Shown here in pieces: positions 42,660-50,311 of a stretch of 64,000 nt of DNA. The stretch is from positions 37,096 to 101,095 of the forward strand of contig DHVZ01000041.1 in the NCBI GenBank assembly GCA_002412925.1, written 5' to 3'. The position numbers and the translations under genes are program-made. Origin of the DNA: Anaerolineales bacterium UBA5195. GTDB taxonomy: Bacteria > Chloroflexota > Anaerolineae > Anaerolineales > Villigracilaceae. How positions within the stretch are numbered: the first letter of the stretch is position 1; the number at the start of each line of letters is the position of its first letter. Under the pieces are notes generated by a model. The model had not been told where the DNA came from. It was given only the letters and a program-made list of their open reading frames with translations, and ran no database searches.

Positions 42660-43274
42660 TTACTTGCCCTGGCCGCTCAAACTATTGATCGCCTGAACAG
42701 CTGCTTCGCGCGCCACCTTGACTTCAGACTCGCTGCCTGAAAGGTAGAGACGCCCGAAACGGCCAGAGGACTGGTAGTGAACCAGCGTAATATGAGCCGC
42801 TTTTTCGGCTTCGTTCGCAGCCAGCATCACGTAAGAGGCCGGCGCAACTTCGAGCACGCACAAAGTCTGGCCGCGCAGCAACAACCCACCACGGCTGGAC
42901 TGGTTTACCAGTTGGGCCTCGTAGGCATCCACATTGGTTATCATTTTGATGGAGGCGATTTCGGGCTTGCGGCGGTCATGCTCAGAGAGGTTGAAACGGG
43001 CCAGCGCCGCCTGTCCGGCTACGCGCACGGCTTCCTGGAAAGGCGCGTGGATTTCGAGGCTGCCAAATTCCCGCTCCACACTCAAAGTTCCTGGCCGAAC
43101 ATCGGTCGTTTTGAGAGCCACATCCAGGAATTCGTAAACCTCACTGGCAGGCGCCAGCTCGACGAACAATTCAGCCATGCCTTCCACGGGGACATCTCCT
43201 TTAAGAAGCATGCCGGTCAGCGCCGCATATTGGGGCTGCATCGAATCGATGAGTATATATGTCCTGAGTTCCAT
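42660..43274 (-). CDS. Microcompartment trimeric shell protein (BMC-T, tandem BMC domain)
   Basis: 204 aa. It opens MELRTYILIDSMQPQYAALT and has two halves: VDVALK-type KTTDVRPGTLSVEREFGSLE in the first and GQTLCVLEVAPASYVMLAAN with NEAEKAAHITLVHYQSSGRF in the second. This matches a BMC-T class I know from myxobacterial and actinobacterial loci. Trimers form pseudohexameric tiles, some with gated large pores. The start codon ATG 43274 follows GAGG. Confidence 0.88.
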   Translation of the reverse strand: MELRTYILIDSMQPQYAALTGMLLKGDVPVEGMAELFVELAPASEVYEFLDVALKTTDVRPGTLSVEREFGSLEIHAPFQEAVRVAGQAALARFNLSEHDRRKPEIASIKMITNVDAYEAQLVNQSSRGGLLLRGQTLCVLEVAPASYVMLAANEAEKAAHITLVHYQSSGRFGRLYLSGSESEVKVAREAAVQAINSLSGQGK

Positions 43275-43297
43275 TTTTCCTCGCCTTGATCCTGTGC

Positions 43298-43633
43298 CTA
43301 GCGTTCAGCGGGCAGGTTGGCCAGCGCCCGCACGACCTTGGCCGGGCCCTGGTGAAGCAGCTTTTCGACGACCGGATGGGGCCGGGCGATGACGTGTGCA
43401 GCTACCAGTTCCCCTGACCGCTTGGCAGCCGCGACACCGGCATCCACCGAGGCCTGCACCGCGCCGACTTCGCCGCGAACCATGATGGTGATGTACCCGC
43501 CGCCGATCTCTTCCTGGCAGACCAGGCGCACATGGGCCACCTTCGTCATCGCGTCAGCCGCCTCGATCGAGGCCACCAATCCTTTTGTTTCGACCATTCC
43601 CAGTGCAGTGATTTGCAAACGTGAAGTAGCCAT
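43298..43633 (-). CDS. Microcompartment hexameric shell protein (BMC-H) 2
   Basis: 111 aa. BMC domain from residue ~9: ALGMVETKGLVASIEAADAM, HVRLVCQEEIGGGYITIMVR, GEVGAVQASVDAGVAAAKRS. The pore segment is IGGGY. A C-terminal extension (HPVVEKLLHQGPAKVVRALA) past the fold adds a helix that could touch cargo or neighbours. It differs clearly from the other BMC-H, so the shell is heteromeric. It is 15 bases behind the KGPDC-like gene. Confidence 0.95.
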   Translation of the reverse strand: MATSRLQITALGMVETKGLVASIEAADAMTKVAHVRLVCQEEIGGGYITIMVRGEVGAVQASVDAGVAAAKRSGELVAAHVIARPHPVVEKLLHQGPAKVVRALANLPAER

Positions 43634-43648
43634 AGATATCCTTACCTC

Positions 43649-44746
43649 CTAAGAGATTCCAAACACTTGATTCGCGGCTTTAATGCCCGCGTTGGTATCA
43701 ACCGGATACCCTAAATTTCGCAGGGCTGTCCCGGTGGCGTTCAACAAGTCAATCACCCGGTTGCGCGAAAGATCGCTCAACTGGGTTGGGTCAAGGAAAA
43801 ATGCGCTCTCTGAAACCGCGCCAAAAGCCCCGTTCGCATTCACAATTTGCCCCAGACTGCGCACAACATCTGTGGAACGCAAATTGCCTGGACACTGGAT
43901 TTCTGTCTGGGGACCCAGACAGAAACGCTGGGGAGAGTCGCAGCCTGGGCAATCACGTCCGTCCGCAACCAGCAACAAACCCATTTCGCTCACACCCCAA
44001 CGAATCGCTTTGACCGATAGCTCGGCGATGGAAGAGGCAGTCGAGGTTGCGGAGGGCGATGATTGACGGGCACTGGGGGAGGTTCCTGACCATAATTCGG
44101 CCAGGGCCAGGCGCATTTCGTGAGCAGCGGCGCGAGGGTCAGCCGCCTCACGGATGCCGCGCCCACAGATCAAAACAGACACCGGCAGGTCGGCAAAAAA
44201 GGGCAGAAGTTCCATGGTCATCCCGCCGGTGATAGTGAGCTTGAAACCCATGTCGATCAGCTTGCGAATGGTAACCTTGTCCGATTCAGCCCACATACGG
44301 CCGGCTGATTGGGCATCCCATTCGCGGTGATAAACAAGACGCTCAACGCCGATTTTGCGCCATTCTGCTGCCCGTACCAGGATTTCGTTATCGCGGACGC
44401 CAGTGAGTTCCATTAACATTTCCTTGCCGCGTTGGCGAGCTACTGTGAGTGCTTGCTCGACTGTAGCCAGCGCCGCGCCGCCGATCACTGTCAGCATATC
44501 GGCGCCGGCGTCAAAAGCCATGGCCGCCTCAAGTCCGCCGACGTCCGGCGTCTTGAAATCAGCCAGGATAATTTTGTCAGGACAAATTTCTCGCATGGAT
44601 CGGATTGCATCAAGCCCAGCCGCTTTGCAGAGTGGCGTACCGATTTCGATAATATCTACTTCCGGAGCAACCTGGACCGCCATTGCCAACGCCTTCGGCA
44701 AAGAGATGTAATCCATAGCAATTTGAAGTAAGGGCGTAGAATTCAT
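43649..44746 (-). CDS. KGPDC/hexulose-phosphate-synthase-like enzyme with unknown C-terminal cysteine domain
   Basis: 365 aa, first gene of the operon. Residues 1-220 are an OMP-decarboxylase-superfamily barrel: VDIIEIGTPLCKAAGLDAIR, Asp63/Lys65/Asp68 in LADFKTPDVGG, and YHREWDAQSAGRMWAES, FKLTITGG, VLICGRGIREAADP, which follow UlaD/SgaH (3-keto-L-gulonate-6-P decarboxylase) closely. The position of E. coli Arg139 (H-R-S-R-D) is Trp143 here (H-R-E-W-D), a change from decarboxylases. HPS has a hydrophobic residue there. A Ser/Thr/Ala/Pro linker (221-239) leads to a ~125-residue domain I do not recognise, with CPGC-x6-C-x8-C (266-285), a possible metal site. KGPDC or HPS activity cannot be chosen by sequence alone. 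Confidence 0.82.
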   Translation of the reverse strand: MNSTPLLQIAMDYISLPKALAMAVQVAPEVDIIEIGTPLCKAAGLDAIRSMREICPDKIILADFKTPDVGGLEAAMAFDAGADMLTVIGGAALATVEQALTVARQRGKEMLMELTGVRDNEILVRAAEWRKIGVERLVYHREWDAQSAGRMWAESDKVTIRKLIDMGFKLTITGGMTMELLPFFADLPVSVLICGRGIREAADPRAAAHEMRLALAELWSGTSPSARQSSPSATSTASSIAELSVKAIRWGVSEMGLLLVADGRDCPGCDSPQRFCLGPQTEIQCPGNLRSTDVVRSLGQIVNANGAFGAVSESAFFLDPTQLSDLSRNRVIDLLNATGTALRNLGYPVDTNAGIKAANQVFGIS

Positions 44747-44888
44747 AATTTGATTTGACCTCGATATCAGCCCACTAAAGGACCTAGCTAAGATTGGATA
44801 ACACTTTTCGGAAAACTAACCATTTTGGCAGAACTGAATTTTTATCTAAACAGAAAGAGGGGATTGATATTTATTTCAGTTAATGAAA

Positions 44889-44917
44889 ATTTTATCAATA
44901 TTCTGTAGCGTTGTCAA
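44889..44917 (-). promoter_or_regulatory. Promoter of the microcompartment operon with paired AATATTGA sites
   Basis: On the minus strand TTGACA (44917-44912), a 17-base spacer and TAAAAT (44894-44889), an almost ideal sigma-70 promoter. AATATTGA occurs twice around it and TGAAAA/TTTTCA arms flank the whole, a layout suited to the SorC-type regulator. The leader to the ATG at 44746 is about 135 bases. The rest of 44747-44993 shows nothing else. Confidence 0.65.
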
Positions 44918-44993
44918 TATTTTTCACGAGAACAGGATGAATGTCACCCCGGGAATGTGAAGGATGTAATAAATTACTATGGAGTATGGCTCT

Positions 44994-45793
44994 CTATCCT
45001 CCCTTTGAGCACCGGACAGATTTAATGTTGAGCAGGCAAAACGAGACAGGCAAGGGCAAATCATGGCTCAGGCAATAGTCGAGAAAAGCCAAGCCCATGC
45101 GAAAAATGCTCCAGTCCGAACGGTCAGTACGGTGAATGAGTTTGTCGTGATTGGTTTGCAAGGCTGTCATGCCGAGGTAGATGATCCAGAGATAAGCCAG
45201 GCAAGCAGCAATCATCAGTTTTGTCAGACGGCTTGGGTCAGCAAGGTGACTTTTGTGCAGGTTAAAAACCACGACTTTTCTGGTCGCCAAAGAAAGTTCC
45301 AATTTGGAAGCGTTTTTATATCAGTGCCAGGCTTCATCAGGTAGGTCAAAATTGGTCATAAGATAAATTGGTTCTGCATAGCCTTTGTTCCAAACAGCCA
45401 TGACGGTGACTGGGCCATTGCCCTCCAGCGTGAACATGACCCCTGGGACGGCGATTTGGTCATCTGGTTGAACGGGCAAATCGCATAAGGCAAATTGCAC
45501 TCCAGCTTCAAACACCGGTGTGTTTTTTGCTGTACGACAAACATCCTGCCAACGAGAGTCCTGGAGCGCTGCAAGCAAGCCAATCCCGTCCTCCCAAATT
45601 AATATTGAAATTTACTTGTCGTCGACTGAAGATGGGTACTGAAATCCCGTGTTTGGCCGAGGGTAAGCTCCTCAAAGAAATAGGTTGCATTGCGCCGCGT
45701 GATCATCCACCTCCCAAGACAAAAGCCGGACGTTTTTTCTTTCCTGACTCTTGTCGCTATCGTTTCTTCGAGAGAAATGCACTTCTGATTCAA
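44994..45793 (-). pseudogene. Degenerate IS4-type DDE transposase
   Basis: Pieces lie in three frames: NATYFFEELTLGQTRDFSTH upstream, VMFTLEGNGPVTVMAVWNKG and PIYLMTNFDLPDEAWH in the middle, then a TGA where Trp is expected. The frame of KKRFQIGTFFGDQKSRGF follows, then VFNLHKSHLADPSRLTKLMI and ACLAYLWIIYLGMTA. In active relatives, as I recall them, the motif is RFQIETFF; here the catalytic Glu is Gly. Nonsense codon, frameshifts and active-site loss show an old insertion. No terminal inverted repeats could be defined. Confidence 0.8.
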
Positions 45794-45998
45794 GATTGAA
45801 CCGATGTTAGCGGAACGTCATCAGGGACCTTTGAAAGAGCTTTAATTCACGTTTGATTTCCGCATTATTCGCCGGGTTTTGGATCTAATTTGGTAGTTCG
45901 GTCATTGCCCAGCCGGCAACCAACCGAGAAATTGCTTTGACCTTTGGATCGATATCTTCTGCCGCGTTCCAAAGGGTGCTATTTGCACCGGTAAGTGC

Positions 45999-46550
45999 TT
46001 GTTGAGCAACAAAGGTCTGCGCGACAAAGGAAAAATTCAGCCAGGGCAAAAGGTGTTGGTTCAAGGCACGTCGGGCGGTGTCGGAATGTTTGCCGTGCAG
46101 ATTGCCAAATCTTTTGGGACAGAAGTCACAGCGGTATGCAGTACGAGGAATCTGGACATGGTACGTTCGATTGGAGCAGACCATATCATTGACTACACCA
46201 AAGAAGATTTCACCCGAAACGGGCAACGCTATGACCTGATTCTGGCTGCGAACGGATATCATCCGATTTCAGATTATCTGCGTGCATTAAGTCCTAGTGG
46301 AATCTATGTTGTTGCGGGAGGTTCCATGCGTCAACTCTTCCAGGCGGGGAGCAAGGGAGGAAGAATTTCCAGGAACGAGGGATGGAAAGTGTATGTCGTG
46401 TCGTTGGTGCAATGCCAAAAGGATTTGATCTTTATGAAAGAGCTCCTTGAATCCGAGAAGGTTGTTCCTGTGATCGATGGATGTTATCCTTTATACAAGA
46501 CTGCAGAGGCTTTCCGGTATTATGAAAAAGTGGTTATCACAGTGGTGTGA
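45999..46550 (+). pseudogene. 5'-truncated MDR quinone oxidoreductase
   Basis: 183 codons from a TTG at 45999 give only the nucleotide-binding half of a zeta-crystallin-type enzyme: GLRDKGKIQPGQKVLVQGTS, GGVGMFAVQIAKSFGTEVT, VRSIGADHIIDYTKEDFTRN and a complete C-terminus ending YYEKVVITVV. The GroES-like N-terminal half (~150 residues) is not found in the 450 bases upstream, which instead contain the transposase remnant. Insertion or deletion probably removed it. It may be translated but is unlikely to be active. Confidence 0.75.
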
Positions 46551-46686
46551 TAAGGCAGATGATACTTGACCGCATAAGTGAAGTTAGGCACAACAGGAAC
46601 AAGAGAGAACGATGGAACCGAAAATAATCATTAGTATCGCCGTCTCATACAAGAGGTTCGAGAGTTCTTTCAATCCTGTCATCTTC

Positions 46687-46935
46687 CAAATCGCGGCCCA
46701 CCAACCGACGCCATGTCATCGAGACCGCGATCCATTTTTTAACAAAAATTGAGCCCGGCAAGGATTAAAACAAAAAGGCGCCCATCGATGAACGCCTTTT
46801 TGGTACAAAATCAATAGAAAGTCTCACAAAACTTACATAAAAAGCAGAACTCCTGAGAGAATTTGGTTCTCTCAGGAGTTCTGTACCGCCGAATTTACCT
46901 ATGGCGGCCCCGACCGGGGTTCGAACCCGCGATCT
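46687..46935. repeat. ~240-bp dispersed repeat, right copy, ending in a tRNA T-arm-like sequence
   Basis: It matches 12977-13205 in order and orientation. The identical 39-base hairpin is at 46845-46883. A second hairpin AAAAAGGCG...CGCCTTTTT lies near 46775-46802. The end (46903-46932) reads on the minus strand GCGGGTTCGAACCCCG then GTCGGGGCCGCCA: tRNA T-arm and acceptor strand only, without the other tRNA parts. Between 46551 and 46983 no gene is supported. Confidence 0.75.
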
Positions 46936-46983
46936 ATCTGCAAACAGAAAACTTTGAAAACAATAATATGCAACACGTTGAAA

Positions 46984-47505
46984 TCAAGCAATCGAAGGGG
47001 CAAATACCCATTTAAGTAAGGCTTGAATTTCCGGGGCGGATTGATAAGAAATATGCACCCCAAACCCCTGGCATAAGCCTCCCAACCCTTCCCACCAGGC
47101 TATGCCTTCATCCCCTGGAAATACAAATTCCAGGATCGTCCGGCGTCCAAACGGTAGAGGAAACTGCTCGGTGGAGAGCAGCAACCCCTGATACAAAATA
47201 TCCAGCCCGTCTGAAGCCGGCTTCTGCCAGCCTTGTGCCTGACGCTGAAAGGCCAGGCGCGGCCCTGGGTCAGGCCAGAAAGTCTGGAGCAGGCGCAAAG
47301 TCCAGCCCGGTTGCATCGATGTTAGAACAACCTGGTAGACCTCTTGGGGGCGTACATCAGGGCGGTCCGGGTCGGCAAAGAGTTCGGCAAACAGGCGCTT
47401 CGTGCCATCGGCACCAACCAGTGCATCATGATTGTCTATCTGGCAAAATCCCCGTACCAACACAAACTGGTGGGTGGTGCCAACTTCGATTTTCTGCTTT
47501 TTCAT
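46984..47505 (-). CDS. Hypothetical protein linked to the CpaF gene
   Basis: 173 aa, soluble, no recognised family. It has features such as TTHQFVLVRGFCQIDNHDAL and WTLRLLQTFWPDPGPRLAFQ and reads like a small alpha/beta protein. It overlaps the CpaF stop by four bases, so it is translationally coupled with the Tad-like genes. The position where TadB/TadC membrane proteins are expected is taken by this gene. Confidence 0.65.
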   Translation of the reverse strand: MKKQKIEVGTTHQFVLVRGFCQIDNHDALVGADGTKRLFAELFADPDRPDVRPQEVYQVVLTSMQPGWTLRLLQTFWPDPGPRLAFQRQAQGWQKPASDGLDILYQGLLLSTEQFPLPFGRRTILEFVFPGDEGIAWWEGLGGLCQGFGVHISYQSAPEIQALLKWVFAPSIA

Positions 47506-48947
47506 AAGGCTCTAAAAATACTCTCTGGCAAATCCAAATCTGAGGCCCGAAAGCCCGGGCGCATAGGACGGTTGCCGGTGGGAACCAGACCCTTGGAAGG
47601 GTCAAACTTGAACAGGGGCGAAAAGGAAGGCCGGCCCGCAGTACGCTCCACTACGGCAGAGACTTCCACAATTTCACGCACGACCTGCCCGGACTGCGGA
47701 TTGCGCTCAATATAGACAGCCGCGGTGATCGCCTCCGCAAAGGACTGAGCAATCTGCGATTCGGACATGCGCGCCGCATCGGGATGGGCCTGCACCACCT
47801 GCAGAAAACGCGGCCAGACATGCTCGGCGCTGGTGGCGTGGATGGTGAAAGCCGAATGCCCGTGCCCGGTGGCAGCGGCCCGGATCAATTCCCAGGCTTC
47901 CGCCCCACGCGCTTCGCCGATCACGACTCCATGTGGGCGGGAACGGAGGGCTGCCCGGATCAGGTCGTACATGGTGACAGGCGGCGGGCCGCCGCGAATC
48001 TCGGGTCTCGTCACGGTGTAGACGATGTTGCCGGTATCGCTTTTGGCATCGCCGTTCCAGCCGTTGAGGATGATTTCGTTCGAGTCTTCCACGATGAACA
48101 ACCGGATGGCTCCCCTTGGGTAGTAATCCAGCATTTCCTGCAAAATCCGCTGGCCGACAAAGGTTTTGCCTGAACCGGTCGCGCCGGCGATGACCAGCGT
48201 CCCGCCCTGCACCATCACGCCCAGCAGGTAATTGGCGGCTTCTGGCGTCAAGATGCCGTTGCCGCGCGGGAAATCCTGCGCCTGGAATTTCGGGCGCGGG
48301 ATGGGAGGCAGGCGGTTCTGGCACAAAAGCGCCAGGCTGCCTTTTTCAATGTCTGCCTCCGTGCGGTAGTTCGAGACGCGCAGGGTGATGGTGTCACCGT
48401 AAGGCGAGGCGGGGGCCATGACATAGTTGATCCGCACGCCCTTACGGCGGACACTGCCATCCTGGATCGGAACCATGACCTGCAGCATGGCATCGGCGAT
48501 GGGATAATCCGGGGTGGGCGCGCGCTGGCCGGCGCGGTCCATCATCACCCGCAGGGCATCCCCGATACCCTCGGGAGCCACCCCAGCATGGCCCCAGCCA
48601 TTGGCGGTAGTGTAGACATAGATGTGCCCCAGGTTGATGGCAATATCTTCGATGTCGGATCGGGCAATCAGTGCCAGGAGTGGCCCCATTCCGGAGAGTT
48701 CGCCGATCAAACGCAGGCTGAACTCCTCCGGCAAACGGAAGCCGGCCTCGACTACCTTCAGGCGCAGGTCTTCAAAGACCTGCCTGGCCAGCGCTTCGAG
48801 GTCGGTGGATGAGAGCGATTTTTGCCGCGCTTCGGTGGCCTTCCTGGCACGGCCTTCCTCGGCCAGGAGATTCCACCAGCGTTCGGACTCAGCGCCTGAA
48901 CGCTGATCAGTGGTGGGCTTCAGGGTTTTTCCGGCAATATCGAACAT
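47502..48947 (-). CDS. cpaF: CpaF/TadA-type secretion ATPase (VirB11 family)
   Basis: 481 aa. Walker A VIAGATGSGKTFVGQRILQE, Asp box LFIVEDSNEI, Walker B/His box VVIGEARGAEAWELIRAAAT followed by GHGHSAFTIHATSAE. N-terminal part has IGELSGMGPLLALIARSDIE and INLGHIYVYTTANGW. The family powers type II/IV secretion and Flp pilus assembly. It follows the CpaE-like gene by two bases. Confidence 0.9.
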   Translation of the reverse strand: MFDIAGKTLKPTTDQRSGAESERWWNLLAEEGRARKATEARQKSLSSTDLEALARQVFEDLRLKVVEAGFRLPEEFSLRLIGELSGMGPLLALIARSDIEDIAINLGHIYVYTTANGWGHAGVAPEGIGDALRVMMDRAGQRAPTPDYPIADAMLQVMVPIQDGSVRRKGVRINYVMAPASPYGDTITLRVSNYRTEADIEKGSLALLCQNRLPPIPRPKFQAQDFPRGNGILTPEAANYLLGVMVQGGTLVIAGATGSGKTFVGQRILQEMLDYYPRGAIRLFIVEDSNEIILNGWNGDAKSDTGNIVYTVTRPEIRGGPPPVTMYDLIRAALRSRPHGVVIGEARGAEAWELIRAAATGHGHSAFTIHATSAEHVWPRFLQVVQAHPDAARMSESQIAQSFAEAITAAVYIERNPQSGQVVREIVEVSAVVERTAGRPSFSPLFKFDPSKGLVPTGNRPMRPGFRASDLDLPESIFRAL

Positions 48948-48949
48948 GA

Positions 48950-50311
48950 TTATTTTCCAAACCAGGAACGCTTTTTCGCTGCCGGCGGTAGGAGACCCAC
49001 GCGGGAAGCGCCCTCGCGGACTGCCGGAACGAAGTGCGCCGCAAAGCCCAAAAGGGCGTCGGCAAAGGGACCGAGTTCTTCCAGTTTTTCTTTGCGGTAG
49101 CGCCAGATCAGGATATCCTCCCGGCGGTCGCTGTTGACCGCCTGGGCCGTCAGGCGCGGATCAACGTTTGGCAGGATGCCATTCGGGATGAGCGCCAGTT
49201 CAATCTTGTCTTCAGCCAGGGCCTGCTGGAGCATTTTGTGGGCGGACTTGAAGCCATCCCCGACCACCTGGTTGTAGCAGAGCTTGACGCGCGAGCCCAC
49301 GAACTCATGCGCGCTACTCTTGCCAACCACGTTCGCCAGGGAGTTGATCATCCTGGCAATCCAGCGCCGGGTCTCGGCCAGATCCGGAATTTCCGGCTTG
49401 ATCACGATGGCGATGCCTTCTGCGGCTTTGAGCGCTGCGCGGTGAACGACATGCGCCGGGTTGATGCCGACATCCATGATCACCACGCCCCCTGCAGAGA
49501 CGCCGGCTTCGTACAATCCGTTGATGACTTGCTCGACCCGGTCCTCCTGCTGAAGGACTTCATCGCCCAGATCGTCGGTGACAAGACCTGGCAGCACTTT
49601 CAACGTCGGCAGGTTTTCCAAGGTCGTGAAGGCGTTCAAGTAAGCAGCGCCATTGGCAATCGTGCTCATGGCATGGGTTTCCTTGCGCGCTGCCAGCTCA
49701 CGGCGGAGCAGGCCGATCAGGGTGGTGTTGACCCGCTCCAGGCGCAGGTGATACGAGAGCGCGCCGGCGTTGCCATCCGCGTCCACCAGATAGGTGGTGA
49801 TGCCCGATAACGCTAAGGCCACCGCCAGGTTGACGGCCACGGTGGTTTTCCCGGTTCCACCTTTGGGTGAGGTGATCGCTATTTTGCGAATGGCCATCCC
49901 GGACTGAATGCGGGCCGACATATCGCTGCCCAAGACTGCCCGGCGGTACTGGTCATCGGCGGCCAGGTTGCCGGCCTCTGCCCGGCGCATTTCCTCGAGC
50001 AGCTTGTTGGTGTCTACATCTGATGGAGGATAAGCGACGGCTGGGACGCCCGCGCCGTTGGCCCAGGAAGACATGCCATCTCCGACGCCTGCCACGACGA
50101 AGATCAACTTGCCGCGCTCGGCGGCTTTGACCAGACTTTCCGGTGAAATCGACGACTCTGGTGAGACCACCACGATGGCGCGGAAGTCGAACAGGTCGAT
50201 GTGCTGGGGCGTGAAGGCGGCCATCTGCGCCACAACGCTGTGGCCCTGTTCGGCAAAGAGCAGGCCGAGCCGGGAAGTAACGGTCCCGGCGCCCAAGAGT
50301 AGGACTTGCAT
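48950..50311 (-). CDS. CpaE/TadZ-like ParA-MinD family ATPase
   Basis: 453 aa. An N-terminal receiver-like or Rossmann domain (MQVLLLGAGTVTSRLGLLFA, FRAIVVVSPESSISPESLVK, residues 1-120) precedes a deviant Walker A, IAITSPKGGTGKTTVAVNLA (around 145), and YLVDADGNAGALSYHLRL. The C-terminal half has IVIKPEIPDLAETRRWIARM. TadZ/CpaE proteins place the pilus machine at a cell site. The start overlaps the stop of the SAF-domain gene by one base. Confidence 0.87.
   Translation of the reverse strand: MQVLLLGAGTVTSRLGLLFAEQGHSVVAQMAAFTPQHIDLFDFRAIVVVSPESSISPESLVKAAERGKLIFVVAGVGDGMSSWANGAGVPAVAYPPSDVDTNKLLEEMRRAEAGNLAADDQYRRAVLGSDMSARIQSGMAIRKIAITSPKGGTGKTTVAVNLAVALALSGITTYLVDADGNAGALSYHLRLERVNTTLIGLLRRELAARKETHAMSTIANGAAYLNAFTTLENLPTLKVLPGLVTDDLGDEVLQQEDRVEQVINGLYEAGVSAGGVVIMDVGINPAHVVHRAALKAAEGIAIVIKPEIPDLAETRRWIARMINSLANVVGKSSAHEFVGSRVKLCYNQVVGDGFKSAHKMLQQALAEDKIELALIPNGILPNVDPRLTAQAVNSDRREDILIWRYRKEKLEELGPFADALLGFAAHFVPAVREGASRVGLLPPAAKKRSWFGK

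Noticed and set aside
45885..46262. 125-codon frame on the minus strand
   Set aside because: Antisense to the truncated quinone oxidoreductase; no motif.
46903..46980. Complete tRNA gene on the minus strand
   Set aside because: Only T-arm and acceptor 3' strand are present. No complementary 5' acceptor strand, D-arm or anticodon loop is found in the adjacent bases.
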